The position numbers and the translations under genes are program-made. The notes below the pieces were generated by a model. It worked only from the letters and a program-made list of their open reading frames with translations. It was not told where the DNA came from and did no database searches. Shown in pieces: positions 1-8,991 of a stretch of DNA of 64,000 nt. The stretch spans positions 57,852-121,851 of the forward strand of contig NZ_VIGV01000010.1 in NCBI RefSeq assembly GCF_007858445.1, given 5' to 3'. The stretch comes from Tsukamurella sputi (GTDB lineage Bacteria; Actinomycetota; Actinomycetes; Mycobacteriales; Mycobacteriaceae). Position 1 is the stretch's first letter, and every line of letters begins with the position of its first letter.

Positions 1-1
1 C

Positions 2-256
2 CTCGTCGACCTCGATTCCGATGTCGAGATGATGGACGAACTGCTCGACGGGGTCCGAGTCTTCGCCGGGTACAGCGGGTGGGGCATGGGCCAGCTCGAC
101 GACGAGCTCGGTCGCGACGACTGGATCCCCTGCGGCTCCCTGCACACCGACGTGCTGCTGCCCGGCAGCGTCGATCTGTGGGGCCGGGTCCTGCGGCGCC
201 AGGGCCTGCCCACCGCGTTGCTCGCGACGCATCCGGTGGACGTCTCCGTCAACTGA
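2..256 (+). CDS. YqgE/AlgH family (UPF0301) protein, 5' truncated by the window edge
   Basis: Only the C-terminal part is present; the reading frame is open from base 2 and ends with TGA at 254-256. The motif VFAGYSGWGMGQLDDEL is the hallmark of the YqgE/AlgH family, small cytoplasmic proteins whose biochemical role is still unclear (AlgH was named for an effect on alginate genes in Pseudomonas). In M. tuberculosis the homologue Rv0038 lies a few genes upstream of leuS, and leuS also follows here, which supports the call and the chromosomal-backbone reading. Function cannot be inferred beyond family membership. Confidence 0.85.
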   Translation, partial: LVDLDSDVEMMDELLDGVRVFAGYSGWGMGQLDDELGRDDWIPCGSLHTDVLLPGSVDLWGRVLRRQGLPTALLATHPVDVSVN

Positions 257-258
257 GT

Positions 259-729
259 TCAGCCGTGGGTCTCGATGATGGCCCACAGCGCCGCCCGGCA
301 CTGCTCGGTGCGGTCCACGCCCAGCGTCGCCCGCCATCGGTCTTCGAAGGCGTGCGCGGCGTCGAGGGCGGATGCGGCGAGCGCCTTCCCGTCCGCCGTG
401 AAGTCGATGAGCTTCGCTCGGCGATCGGTCGGGTCGACGGCGCGCTCGAGGAAGCCCCAGGTGACGAGTTCTTCGACGATCGGCGAGACCGTCTGCTTGG
501 TCGTGCCCAGCCGCGCGGCGATGTCGACGATGCGCTGGGGACCCGTCGCGAAGGCGGCCAGCACGCGCAGATGGGCCCCTCGAATCCGGGAGTCGTGCCG
601 GTGGACGGCGTCGAGGACACCGTCGGTGACGAGTGCCGCGACGCGGCGGGCGAGTGCCCCGATCCGCGCGTCCGGCGACAGATCGACGACGGCGAGCGCG
701 TCGGGGGACTGCGGTGTGCTCCTGGACAC
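259..729 (-). CDS. MarR-family transcriptional regulator
   Basis: A 156-residue protein with the MarR winged-helix layout: an N-terminal dimerisation helix, a recognition segment around residues 70-95 (IAARLGTTKQTVSPIVEEL) and the wing with DPTDRRAKLIDFT, the typical DxRxxxxxLT signature. It is divergent from the small membrane protein gene at 788, and a perfect inverted repeat lies between the two starts, so it probably represses itself and that neighbour in response to an unknown ligand. Its stop lies two bases past the convergent yqgE stop. The family call is secure; the ligand cannot be read from sequence. Confidence 0.9.
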   Translation of the reverse strand: MSRSTPQSPDALAVVDLSPDARIGALARRVAALVTDGVLDAVHRHDSRIRGAHLRVLAAFATGPQRIVDIAARLGTTKQTVSPIVEELVTWGFLERAVDPTDRRAKLIDFTADGKALAASALDAAHAFEDRWRATLGVDRTEQCRAALWAIIETHG

Positions 730-751
730 ATGGTCAGTCTACCCGTACCAT

Positions 752-775
752 TTTAGTCAGGTACTACTGACTAAA
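752..775. promoter_or_regulatory. Probable MarR operator (perfect inverted repeat)
   Basis: TTTAGTCAG, six bases (GTACTA), then CTGACTAAA: 9-bp arms with no mismatch, midway between the divergent MarR gene and the membrane protein gene. Size and symmetry match MarR-dimer sites. It ends just before the GGGAG ribosome-binding site of the 788 gene, so bound regulator would block its transcription. Confidence 0.75.
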
Positions 776-787
776 GGGAGACGGTCC

Positions 788-1162
788 ATGACCCACGCGC
801 AGTCCGCCGCCGATCGGGCGCGGCTCCTCGCCGGATCGCTCCTCGCTCTGTCCGCGGTCACGCACGTGAGTCAGCTCGCGGTGTACGGAACCGCCGGCAA
901 CGTCGTAGGCTCGGCGGGTTTCGGCGTCGTGTACGCGGTGCTGGCATTCTTCGTCTTCCGCGGCGCGCGGTGGAGCTACCTTGCCGCCGTGGTGTTCCCG
1001 ACGATCGGTGGCCTGCTCGGCGTTTACCGGTTCATCTTCATCCATCCGAACCCGTTCAGCGTCTTCCATCCGCTGCTCGACGTGGTCATCGTGCCGACCG
1101 CCGCGTTCCTGTGGTGGGTGAGTCGGCGCAACGGATCGGTTCCCGCCGCGAACTCGGGCTAG
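788..1162 (+). CDS. Small integral membrane protein, probable MarR target
   Basis: A 124-residue protein with about four hydrophobic segments (starting near residues 12, 41, 60 and 95). It starts at ATG 788, 7 nt after GGGAG at 776-780, and follows directly on the inverted repeat that separates it from the divergent MarR gene. I do not recognise a characterised family; short four-helix proteins of this type next to MarR genes are common in actinobacteria. The inference that it is controlled by the adjacent regulator rests on the operator position. No catalytic motif is visible. Confidence 0.75.
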   Translation: MTHAQSAADRARLLAGSLLALSAVTHVSQLAVYGTAGNVVGSAGFGVVYAVLAFFVFRGARWSYLAAVVFPTIGGLLGVYRFIFIHPNPFSVFHPLLDVVIVPTAAFLWWVSRRNGSVPAANSG

Positions 1163-1169
1163 TCGGGGA

Positions 1170-2159
1170 TCAGGCGGAGGCCGGCTCCGGCTCGAGCTCG
1201 CGCCCGTACCGCGCGGCCAGCCAGGCGCACATCATCAACTGGATCTGGTGGAAGATCATCAGTGGGAGGACCAGCAGGCCGACGGGCTGCCCGGCGAACA
1301 GCACGGCCGCCATCGGCAGGCCCGTCGCCATGGATTTCTTCGTCCCGCAGAACTGGATGGCGATCATGTCGGCCCGATCGAAACCGAGTTTCTCCGCGGT
1401 CGCGCGGGTGAGCCACAGCATCACCAGCACCAGCGCGACGGACAGCACGATCAGCTGCACCACGCCCACCCAGGAGACCTGGCTCCAGATGTGCTCGCGC
1501 ATGCCGGCGGAGAACGCCGAGTAGACGACGAGCACGATCGAGCCGCGGTCCACGTACTTCAGGGCCGCGGCGTGCTTCGCCACGAACCCGCCCACCCATG
1601 GCCGCAGGAGCTGGCCGAGCAGGAAGGGCAGCAGCAGCTGCAGGCACAGGTCGATGATCGAGCTGCTGCGGAACTGCACCTCGCCCGTGGTCGCCATGAG
1701 GGCCAGCACCAGCAGTGGCGTGACGAAGACGCCGAGCAGGTTGGACACCGACGCGCTGACGATCGCGCCGGGCACGTTGCCGCCCGCGATCGAGGTGAAG
1801 GCGATCGAGGACTGCACCGTCGACGGCAGCAGCGTCAGGAACAGCACGCCCGCGTACAGCTCGGGCCGCAGGAGCACCTCCGGCGCGAATCGCAGCAGCA
1901 CGCCGATGATCGGGAAGACGACGAAGGTGAAGCCGAGGATCACCGCGTGCAGGCGCCAGTGCTTCAGCCCGGCGATCGCTTCCCGCGGATGGATCCGGGC
2001 GCCGTAGAGGAAGAACAGGATCGCGATCGCCACGGTGACCGCATCGTCGACGATCGGCTCGGCCCGCCCTGTGGCCGGGAACAGCGCCGCAACGCCGACG
2101 GCCGCGAAGATCGCGAGGATGAAGCCGTCGATGGAGAGCTTGCTGAGCAGCTTCTTCAT
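1170..2159 (-). CDS. Bile acid:sodium symporter-like transporter (SBF-like)
   Basis: A 329-residue polytopic membrane protein with about ten hydrophobic segments. Segments such as LLPSTVQSSIAFTSIAGGN and QFCGTKKSMATGLPMA are typical of the SBF-like branch of the bile acid:sodium symporter superfamily (PF13593). Members carry organic anions or are of unknown substrate; the substrate here is not determinable. The stop is only 8 bp from the convergent membrane protein gene, and the start is 4 bp from the end of the SdpI-like gene upstream, so the two minus-strand genes are probably one operon. Confidence 0.85.
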   Translation of the reverse strand: MKKLLSKLSIDGFILAIFAAVGVAALFPATGRAEPIVDDAVTVAIAILFFLYGARIHPREAIAGLKHWRLHAVILGFTFVVFPIIGVLLRFAPEVLLRPELYAGVLFLTLLPSTVQSSIAFTSIAGGNVPGAIVSASVSNLLGVFVTPLLVLALMATTGEVQFRSSSIIDLCLQLLLPFLLGQLLRPWVGGFVAKHAAALKYVDRGSIVLVVYSAFSAGMREHIWSQVSWVGVVQLIVLSVALVLVMLWLTRATAEKLGFDRADMIAIQFCGTKKSMATGLPMAAVLFAGQPVGLLVLPLMIFHQIQLMMCAWLAARYGRELEPEPASA

Positions 2160-2162
2160 CGG

Positions 2163-2633
2163 CTAGGCGGGACGCGCTTCGTGGTCGCACATGCCCTTGA
2201 GGGCGCAGGCGCCGCAGCCGCCGGTCACACCGCAGTCGTCCGCGGGGTCATCCGACGGTGCCTCGTCGGCACTGCAGCACGTCGCGTCGGGCGTTTGCAG
2301 CCTGGCCTGGATCGATGCCGCCCGGGAGCCCTGCAGGGCACCGAAGCCGGCCAGGAGCACGCCCGCGGCGACGGCGACGCCGACGGCCACGAACGACCAC
2401 GGTGCGTCCATCGCGGGGCCGATCAGCGCGGCAGCGGCGAAGATGACGCCCGCCGCCACCAGACTCGGCCCGGCGACGCGGTTGGCGGTGCGCCAGAGGA
2501 GCGGGTCGGACAGGGTCTGTTCGGTGCGGACACCCACGAAGCCGTTCTCCGGGAGGCGGCCGGCGAGCCCGGCACCGCCCACGATGACGGCCGCCACTGC
2601 GGCGAGGGCGAGGATCACAACCAGCACGAACAC
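2163..2633 (-). CDS. SdpI-family membrane protein with cysteine-rich tail
   Basis: A 156-residue protein. The N-terminal two thirds match the SdpI family: a first membrane segment, then GFVGVRTEQTLSDPLLWRTAN, the classic SdpI/YhfL-type motif, and two further membrane helices. SdpI is an immunity/signalling membrane protein in Bacillus; actinobacterial members are mostly uncharacterised. From about residue 117 there is an unusual tail with CC, C, C, CxxC and C spread over about 35 residues, which looks able to bind metal or form disulfides. It is divergent from leuS and 4 bp upstream of the SBF-like gene. Confidence 0.8.
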   Translation of the reverse strand: MFVLVVILALAAVAAVIVGGAGLAGRLPENGFVGVRTEQTLSDPLLWRTANRVAGPSLVAAGVIFAAAALIGPAMDAPWSFVAVGVAVAAGVLLAGFGALQGSRAASIQARLQTPDATCCSADEAPSDDPADDCGVTGGCGACALKGMCDHEARPA

Positions 2634-2678
2634 GATCTCCAGTTTAGAGACCTGTGCAAATCGCCCGCACTGAGGTGT

Positions 2679-2709
2679 TTGCCGGGCCCACCAGGAGCGT
2701 CACTAAGCT
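2679..2709 (+). promoter_or_regulatory. Putative leuS promoter implying a leaderless mRNA
   Basis: TTGCCG at 2679-2684 and TAAGCT at 2704-2709 form a weak -35/-10 pair. Transcription would start about 7 nt later, at the GTG start codon itself (2716). The GGAGGGG just before GTG is too close to act as a normal Shine-Dalgarno site, which fits leaderless initiation. Confidence 0.4.
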
Positions 2710-2715
2710 GGAGGG

Positions 2716-5565
2716 GTGACGCAGAACGTTGAACAGACCCCCTCGGCCGGCCCCGCCCACCGGTACACGGCCGAGCTCGCGGGCGCCATCGAGCAGCGGT
2801 GGCGCGATCAGTGGCGCGACGGTGGCGTCTTCAACGCCCCGAACCCCGTCGGTCCACTGCAGGGCGACGGTGCGCTCCCCGCCGAGAAGCTGTTCATCCT
2901 GGACATGTTCCCGTACCCGTCCGGTGCCGGCCTGCATGTGGGCCACCCGCTGGGCTTCATCGCGACGGACGTCTTCGGCCGCTACCACCGGATGAACGGG
3001 GCCAACGTCCTGCACACGATGGGCTTCGACGCCTTCGGCCTGCCCGCCGAGCAGTACGCGGTGCAGACGGGCACGCACCCGCGCGTGACCACCGAGAAGA
3101 ACATCGAGCGGTACCTGGAGCAGATCGGCTCGCTGGGGCTGGCCCACGACGAGCGCCGCCGCGTCTCCACCACGGACCCGGAGTTCTACCACTGGACCCA
3201 GTGGATCTTCCTGCAGATCTACAACTCCTGGTACGACGGCGCCCAGGATCGCGCGCGGCCCATCGCCGAGCTGGAGGCCGAGTTCGCCTCCGGTGCCCGC
3301 GCCCTGGACGACGGTCGCGATTGGTCGGGCCTGACGGTGGCCGAGCGGCGCGCCGTGCTCGACGACCATCGCCTGGTCTACGAGAGCAACTCGCTCGTGA
3401 ACTGGTGCCCGGGCCTGGGCACCGTGTTGGCCAACGAGGAGGTCACCGCCGACGGTCGCAGCGAGCGCGGCAACTTCCCCGTTTACCGCAAGCAGCTGCG
3501 GCAGTGGATGATGCGGATCACGGCCTACGCGGACCGGCTGATCGACGATCTGGACGTGCTGGACTGGCCGGAGAAGGTCAAGTCCATGCAGCGCAACTGG
3601 ATCGGCCGCAGCCGCGGCGCGCGAGTGGCGTTCACCGCCGCGGGCGAGCGGATCGAGGTCTTCACCACCCGCCCCGACACACTGTTCGGGGCCACCTACA
3701 TGGTCCTCTCCCCCGAGCATCCGCTGGTCGATCAGCTGACGGCCCCCGCCTGGTCCACGGGTGTCGACGAGCGGTGGACCGGTGGTGCCGCCACCCCCGC
3801 CGAGGCCGTCGCCGCCTACCGCGCCTCGATCGCCGCCAAGTCCGACCTGGAGCGCCAGGAGGGCAAGGAGAAGACGGGTGTCTTCCTCGGCACCACGGCT
3901 GCGAATCCGGTGAACGGCCAGCAGGTTCCGGTGTTCATCGGCGACTACGTTCTCATGGGCTATGGCACCGGCGCCATCATGGCGGTCCCCGGCCACGACG
4001 TGCGCGATCACGAGTTCGCCACCAAGTTCGGCCTGCCCATCGTCGAGGTGGTCGGCAGCGAGGCCGGCGTCGCCGACGAGGCCTACACCGGCGAGGGCCC
4101 CGCGGTGAACTCCGCGAACGCCGAGCTCGACATCAACGGCCTGGCCGTCGCGGAGGCCAAGGCCGCCGTGATCGCCTACCTGGAGAAGACGGGCGCCGGC
4201 CGGGGCACCGTGCAGTACAAGCTGCGCGACTGGCTGTTCGCGCGGCAGCGCTACTGGGGCGAGCCCTTCCCCATCGTCTTCGATGCCGACGGTGCGCCGC
4301 ACGCCCTGCCGGAATCCGAACTCGCCGTGCTGCTCCCGGAGGTCGAGGACTACGCGCCCGTGGCCTTCGATCCCGAGGACTCGGACTCGCAGCCCTCTCC
4401 CCCGCTCGCGAAGGCCACCGACTGGCTGCACGTGGAGCTGGATCTGGGTGACGGGCTCAAGGACTACACGCGCGACGCGAACGTGATGCCCCAGTGGGCG
4501 GGCAGCTCCTGGTACCAGCTGCGCTACGTGGACCCCACGAACGCGGAGACCTTCTGTGCCAAGGAGAACGAAGCCTATTGGATGGGGCCGCGTCCCGAGG
4601 TCAACGGCGCGGGCGATCCCGGCGGCGTCGATCTGTACGTGGGCGGCGTGGAGCACGCGGTGCTGCACCTGCTGTACGCGCGGTTCTGGCACAAGGTGCT
4701 CTTCGACCTGGGCTACGTCACCTCGCGCGAGCCCTACCGGAAGCTGTTCAACCAGGGCATGATCCAGGCCTACGCCTACACCGACTCCCGCGGCGTGTAC
4801 GTGCCCGCGGAGGACGTGGTGGAGCGTGACGGAAAGTTCTTCCTCGGCGAGCAGGAGGTGAACCGCGAGTACGGCAAGATGGGCAAGTCCCTGAAGAACT
4901 CCGTCGCACCCGACGACATCGCCCGCGACTACGGCGCCGACACCCTGCGCGTGTACGAGATGTCCATGGGCCCACTGGATCAGGACCGCGCGTGGGCCAC
5001 CAAGGACGTGGTGGGTGCACAGCGCTTCCTGCAGCGCGCGTGGCGCGCGGTCGTCGACGAGGAGACCGGTGCCGTGCGCGTCACCGACGAGACGCCGTCC
5101 GACGAGTCGATGCGTGTGCTGCATAAGACGATCGCGGGTGTGCGCGAGGACTACGCGGAGATGCGCGACAACACCGCCATCGCCAAGTTGATCGAGCTGA
5201 CCAACCACCTCACGAAGGCCTACCCGGGCGGCGCCCCGCGGGCGCTGGCCGAGCCGCTCACGCTGATGCTCGCTCCCGTCGCCCCGCACATCGCGGAGGA
5301 ACTGTGGAACCGGCTGGGCCACACAGAGTCCCTGGCGCACGGGCCCTTCCCGGTGGCCGAGGGGCAGTGGCTGGTGCAGGACACGATCGAGATCCCCGTA
5401 CAGGTCAAGGGCAAGGTCCGTGCTCGCATCACCGTGGGCGCCGACGCCTCCGACGAGGCCCTCGGGGCGGCTGCGCTCGCCGAGCCCAAGGTGGCCGAGC
5501 TGCTCGACGGCGCCCCGCGCAAGGTGATCGTCGTCTCCGGCAAGCTGGTCAACATCGTTCCGTAG
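2716..5565 (+). CDS. leuS: Leucyl-tRNA synthetase
   Basis: Class I aminoacyl-tRNA synthetase, 949 residues, that charges tRNA-Leu in the cytoplasm. The HIGH signature is present as HVGH (residues 74-77, inside [15 protein letters not shown]) and the KMSKS loop as KMGKS (721-725). Between them lies the CP1 editing domain (roughly 260-450), and the C-terminal anticodon-binding and leucine-specific parts complete a full-length bacterial enzyme. The GTG start is chosen because the reading frame and N-terminal length fit the actinobacterial family and a -10 lies 7 nt upstream. Its position after yqgE and before ino1/ponA agrees with the Mycobacteriales backbone. Confidence 0.97.
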   Translation: MTQNVEQTPSAGPAHRYTAELAGAIEQRWRDQWRDGGVFNAPNPVGPLQGDGALPAEKLFILDMFPYPSGAGLHVGHPLGFIATDVFGRYHRMNGANVLHTMGFDAFGLPAEQYAVQTGTHPRVTTEKNIERYLEQIGSLGLAHDERRRVSTTDPEFYHWTQWIFLQIYNSWYDGAQDRARPIAELEAEFASGARALDDGRDWSGLTVAERRAVLDDHRLVYESNSLVNWCPGLGTVLANEEVTADGRSERGNFPVYRKQLRQWMMRITAYADRLIDDLDVLDWPEKVKSMQRNWIGRSRGARVAFTAAGERIEVFTTRPDTLFGATYMVLSPEHPLVDQLTAPAWSTGVDERWTGGAATPAEAVAAYRASIAAKSDLERQEGKEKTGVFLGTTAANPVNGQQVPVFIGDYVLMGYGTGAIMAVPGHDVRDHEFATKFGLPIVEVVGSEAGVADEAYTGEGPAVNSANAELDINGLAVAEAKAAVIAYLEKTGAGRGTVQYKLRDWLFARQRYWGEPFPIVFDADGAPHALPESELAVLLPEVEDYAPVAFDPEDSDSQPSPPLAKATDWLHVELDLGDGLKDYTRDANVMPQWAGSSWYQLRYVDPTNAETFCAKENEAYWMGPRPEVNGAGDPGGVDLYVGGVEHAVLHLLYARFWHKVLFDLGYVTSREPYRKLFNQGMIQAYAYTDSRGVYVPAEDVVERDGKFFLGEQEVNREYGKMGKSLKNSVAPDDIARDYGADTLRVYEMSMGPLDQDRAWATKDVVGAQRFLQRAWRAVVDEETGAVRVTDETPSDESMRVLHKTIAGVREDYAEMRDNTAIAKLIELTNHLTKAYPGGAPRALAEPLTLMLAPVAPHIAEELWNRLGHTESLAHGPFPVAEGQWLVQDTIEIPVQVKGKVRARITVGADASDEALGAAALAEPKVAELLDGAPRKVIVVSGKLVNIVP

Positions 5566-5580
5566 CAGGGGAGTCCGGCC

Positions 5581-6615
5581 ATGACGTCGCTCGCTGAACA
5601 GCTCATGGCCGGGCCCCGTGGGCGCGCGCTGTGTCTGTACGTCGGACTGCATCATGGGCACTGGCGGCCATTGTGGAACATGGCACTCGAGCCAGACCGA
5701 GAACGAGGTGTGCCTTGGTACGACGCGGAACGAGACAGAGTACTCACTGCTGAGCAGGCAGGATTGGTCGAGGAGCTGAGTGCCGGCCTGGGCGGATCTG
5801 TCGAGGTAGGTGCTGCTGAGCTCCGTCTCGCATTGGCGCACACCGTTGACAATGCCGTGTACTGGCAGGATCCGCGCGATGAAGAGCTAGTGGGATCTAT
5901 GCCGCAGCTCGCTCCTGAGCTGCGGCGAGTTGCTCATCAGATAGCAGGACTCACGGAGACCGATTGGTGGACAGCGAGTCTCACCGCTGAGCAGTACCGA
6001 GTCAGGTTCTTGCCGCTCGCTGGGCGAGCGACGCGCGAAGAGTCACCGGCGCAGATTCTGGCAGAGGTGTACCGGGTTCGTGCGGTGAGCGAGCCTCCGG
6101 GGTACATGAGCGGATGGTGGTCGGCGCCGCCTTTCGGCCTGGTGCGGACATGTCCGGCCCCAGAGGGGGAGCCAAGTGGCCTGTTCCTGGTTGAGGACGG
6201 GTTCGGACAGCAGGCGGCAGCCGTCTACTCGTCGACTGCCACCGAGCCGAGCGTCTTCGAGATCGCTTCCGGTGAGGCCTGGGCGGCGTTGTGTCGTGAT
6301 CATCCGCTGGACGTCACGGCGGTCCGGGGCGGGGACTGGCTGGTCACGACTGCGCTTGCAGACACCCGCTGGGTGATGCCGGACTGGGCTTCGGTGGCGC
6401 GGGAGTACGACGCGGTGCACCTGCAGGTTGGTGCCTACCTCGCGGCGAGCGGTACTGCGATCGAGGTGGAGCCGGGCGTGCACTCCGTGATCGCGGGGTG
6501 GGCGCCGGGGGACACGTACTGGCTCACCGATGTGGTCGAAACCGAGCCCGTGGGGCGGATCTTCGTCAAGAATCGGGACGACGACCTGTGGCACCCGACG
6601 GAGGAGACGGCGTGA
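5581..6615 (+). CDS. Uncharacterised 344-residue protein
   Basis: I do not recognise this protein. It has no signal peptide, no clear membrane segment and no nucleotide-binding or metal motif. It is rich in tryptophan (for example DWWTASL, SGWWSAPPFGL) and acidic residues and looks like a soluble globular protein. It begins 15 bp after leuS with an ATG that follows AGGGGAG, so it may be cotranscribed with leuS, and it overlaps the next gene by 4 bp. The first 600-700 bp use noticeably more A and T than the flanking genes, while the last third returns to the local composition, a hint of a patchwork origin. Confidence 0.65.
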   Translation: MTSLAEQLMAGPRGRALCLYVGLHHGHWRPLWNMALEPDRERGVPWYDAERDRVLTAEQAGLVEELSAGLGGSVEVGAAELRLALAHTVDNAVYWQDPRDEELVGSMPQLAPELRRVAHQIAGLTETDWWTASLTAEQYRVRFLPLAGRATREESPAQILAEVYRVRAVSEPPGYMSGWWSAPPFGLVRTCPAPEGEPSGLFLVEDGFGQQAAAVYSSTATEPSVFEIASGEAWAALCRDHPLDVTAVRGGDWLVTTALADTRWVMPDWASVAREYDAVHLQVGAYLAASGTAIEVEPGVHSVIAGWAPGDTYWLTDVVETEPVGRIFVKNRDDDLWHPTEETA

Positions 6616-7247
6616 TCGGTTCGGTCCGGGAACTGGCGACCGCGGAGTGCGCCAGCCTGCTCGAGCTCATCGAGACCCTCACCCCCGACCAGTGGGCCGC
6701 ACCGAGCCTGTGCGCGGGCTGGACGGTGCGCGACGTGGTGGCGCACCACTTCAGCTACGACATGCTCACGCCCGTGCAGACGGCGCGACGGGTGGCCGCC
6801 GGCCTCCGGTACCCCGGAGGCCCGAACGCGCTGGGCATCGAGCATCTCGGGCGGCTGAGCAATGAGGAACTGGTCGAGACCGTCCGCCGGCACCTCGATC
6901 CGCGCGGCATCGTCACGGCCTTCGGGTGCCGCGTGGCACTCACCGACAGCATGCACCACCAGCAGGACATCCGCCGCCCCCTCGGGCTGACGCGGACCAT
7001 TCCCGTCGAGCGGATCGTGCCCGCGCTGAACTTCTCCATCTGGGCTCCACCGATCCGCGGCGTGGTGCACGGCAGGGGAGTTCGCCTGATCGCCGATGAT
7101 CTGGACTGGGCCTTCGGTCGCGGACCCGAGGTTCACGGCCCGGGGGAGGCGGTGCTGATGGCGCTCGGCGGCCGCGGCGACGCGCTCCGTGACCTCACCG
7201 GACCCGGTCGGGACCGACTGGCGCGCAATCTCGGTGTACGCCTCTGA
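6612..7247 (+). CDS. TIGR03083 / mycothiol-dependent maleylpyruvate isomerase-like (DinB superfamily) protein
   Basis: A 211-residue protein with the N-terminal helical-bundle signature LIETLTPDQWAAPSLCAGWTVRDVVAHH, typical of actinobacterial TIGR03083 proteins related to mycothiol-dependent maleylpyruvate isomerase. The histidines of VVAHH and the later SMHHQQDIR are the usual metal-ligand region of this DinB-like fold. Many relatives are of unknown substrate, so the isomerase reaction is not claimed. It starts at GTG 6612, sharing GTGA with the stop codon of the preceding gene, so translation is probably coupled. Confidence 0.75.
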   Translation: MIGSVRELATAECASLLELIETLTPDQWAAPSLCAGWTVRDVVAHHFSYDMLTPVQTARRVAAGLRYPGGPNALGIEHLGRLSNEELVETVRRHLDPRGIVTAFGCRVALTDSMHHQQDIRRPLGLTRTIPVERIVPALNFSIWAPPIRGVVHGRGVRLIADDLDWAFGRGPEVHGPGEAVLMALGGRGDALRDLTGPGRDRLARNLGVRL

Positions 7248-7250
7248 CCC

Positions 7251-8870
7251 TCATGCCGCATCGGAGAGTGGCCACGGCGGATCGACGCGCCAGTGGTTCT
7301 CGGCGTCGTGCTGGGCGAGGAGGCTTTCGAGAATCGGCGGACCATGCGGCCCGTCGAGGATCGCGGCGATGTCGTCATGGATCGTGCCGACGAAGTCCCG
7401 GTACAGAGCGCGCTCGTCCTCCGCACGCCAAGCGTCGGCGTACTGCTGGTGGCGTTGCCGATGATGTTCGAGCGCAAGGCGGTACAGCTCCGCCGGTTGA
7501 TGACCGTGATTGACCCGGAACTCCCCGTCGGGATCGGCTGTGCGCCGCCAGCCCGTGCGGCCCGCGAACGCGTCGTCCGCGGGCAGAGTGATGGTCTCGA
7601 ACCCCCGGCGGACTTCGTCGCGAGAGGGCACGACCTTGCCGTGGTGCGCGTCGCAGGCGAGCGTCAGGACGTCGATGTCAGTGCGGCCACCGTCCGCCCA
7701 TTCGGTGACGTGGTGGACCTGGCAGCGTGTGGCCGGGGCATCGCAACGCGGTGCGCTGCAGCCCTTCTCCGATCCGTACAGAGCGATGCGTTGATCCGCT
7801 GAGGCGAGCCGCTTCTCGCGACCGAGGTACAGCGGGCGCCCGGCCACATCGAGTAGGAGGACGTACCGCGGGTTGGCGCCCATCATCCGGAGCGCGTCCT
7901 CGACGGGGAGCCGTCCGCCCGTGGCGGTGGTCGCGATGCCGGTCTCGGACTCGAGCTGGTCGATGCCGAGTGTGATGATCGGAACGCAGGGGAGACCGCG
8001 GTGCTGCCCGAGCACCCCGGAGGTGATCGCCGCGCGCAGGGCCGCGACGAAGGCATCGTGATTACGCTGCGCCGCGGTGCGCGTGTCCCGCTTCGCCGCA
8101 GCGGCGACGGCATCGGCGTCATCGATATCGATGGGATCGTCCGCATCCTCCGGATTGTTCACGCCCGGCCGTGCGAGCCTTTCCATGATCACGTCCACCA
8201 GCGCCCGCGCCTCCGGTGACAGCACACCCTGGAGTCCGGACATCAGGTCATCGCCCTGCTTTCCGATGCTCACCTCCCGTGCGCGGGCGATGTCCTCGGC
8301 GGACGGCTCGGCACCGTCGGGGTCGATGTGTTCGTAGGCGCGGCGCCCGAGCACGGCGATGTCGTCCGGTGTGCACCCGCTGACCGCAGCGGTGACCAGC
8401 ATGTCCTCCAGGTCGTGGAGCTTGGGAAGCGAGAGCTTGCGCGAGCACTTGTCGAGCGCCTTCTCGATCGAGACCGCATGCCGCTCGGAGATCAGCCCCT
8501 CCCTTTGGGCGGCGGCGAGAACCGCACGCACCGGCCCTGGTGCATGGCCGTGCTCCTGCCGCGGCGCGCGCGAGCGGGCACCCCGAATCCGTTCCTGCGC
8601 TTCCGATCCGGCCAGGTGCAGCTGATCGACCAGCATCTCCTTCGCGCTCGTGTAACCGAGCTGCGCAGACACGCCCTGCTCGATACCGACCTCGGTGAGC
8701 CAATGCTGGCTACTGGGCACTTTTCGCGCTGCGCATTCGAGCCGGCGTAGGGAGTCGAGAACTTCGGACGAGGACAGCATCACCGGGTTCGTCGCGGCGA
8801 GCTGTTCCACCGCGTGTTCGAAGGAGGCGAGGGCAGCGAGATAGTCAGCAGCAGTAACTGTCTCGACCAT
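7251..8870 (-). CDS. DUF222 / HNH endonuclease-domain protein
   Basis: A 539-residue protein from the ATG at 8870, which follows a good GGAGGGG site; the frame stays open further upstream but without a better start. The N-terminal half is the DUF222 domain (with LDSLRRLECAARK and later the SPEARALVDVIMERLA segment). The C-terminus carries an HNH nuclease core: GCSAPRCDAP, CQVHHVTEWADGG and LTLACDAHHGK, in which the two CxxC-like pairs and the HH motif bind zinc and metal. This is the family of the mycobacterial 13E12 repeat proteins, often present in many copies and sometimes linked to mobile DNA. It is convergent with the TIGR03083 gene, with only 3 bp between them. Confidence 0.85.
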   Translation of the reverse strand: MVETVTAADYLAALASFEHAVEQLAATNPVMLSSSEVLDSLRRLECAARKVPSSQHWLTEVGIEQGVSAQLGYTSAKEMLVDQLHLAGSEAQERIRGARSRAPRQEHGHAPGPVRAVLAAAQREGLISERHAVSIEKALDKCSRKLSLPKLHDLEDMLVTAAVSGCTPDDIAVLGRRAYEHIDPDGAEPSAEDIARAREVSIGKQGDDLMSGLQGVLSPEARALVDVIMERLARPGVNNPEDADDPIDIDDADAVAAAAKRDTRTAAQRNHDAFVAALRAAITSGVLGQHRGLPCVPIITLGIDQLESETGIATTATGGRLPVEDALRMMGANPRYVLLLDVAGRPLYLGREKRLASADQRIALYGSEKGCSAPRCDAPATRCQVHHVTEWADGGRTDIDVLTLACDAHHGKVVPSRDEVRRGFETITLPADDAFAGRTGWRRTADPDGEFRVNHGHQPAELYRLALEHHRQRHQQYADAWRAEDERALYRDFVGTIHDDIAAILDGPHGPPILESLLAQHDAENHWRVDPPWPLSDAA

Positions 8871-8900
8871 ATCCACCCCTCCCGTCGCTACTGCAATTCT

Positions 8901-8916
8901 ATCCGATCGTTCGGAT
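8901..8916. promoter_or_regulatory. Inverted repeat in the DUF222/HNH promoter region
   Basis: ATCCGA-TCGT-TCGGAT: perfect 6-bp arms with a 4-bp spacer, about 30 bp upstream of the DUF222/HNH start codon. On the minus strand a -10-like TAGAAT overlaps its downstream edge, so it could be an operator. The binding protein is unknown. Confidence 0.4.
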
Positions 8917-8991
8917 AATCGCCGCAGACTCGAAGACACCATCGAATTCGGGTCCTATGCTCTAGCCTGGTGAAGGACGAGGGGAAACCGC

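Noticed and set aside
2644-5841. A very long minus-strand open frame antisense to leuS
   Set aside because: It mirrors the codon structure of leuS in high-GC DNA, has a composition unlike real proteins and no family motifs; leuS is certain on the plus strand. The same applies to long frames antisense to phoX, the OPT gene, fadB and ponA1.
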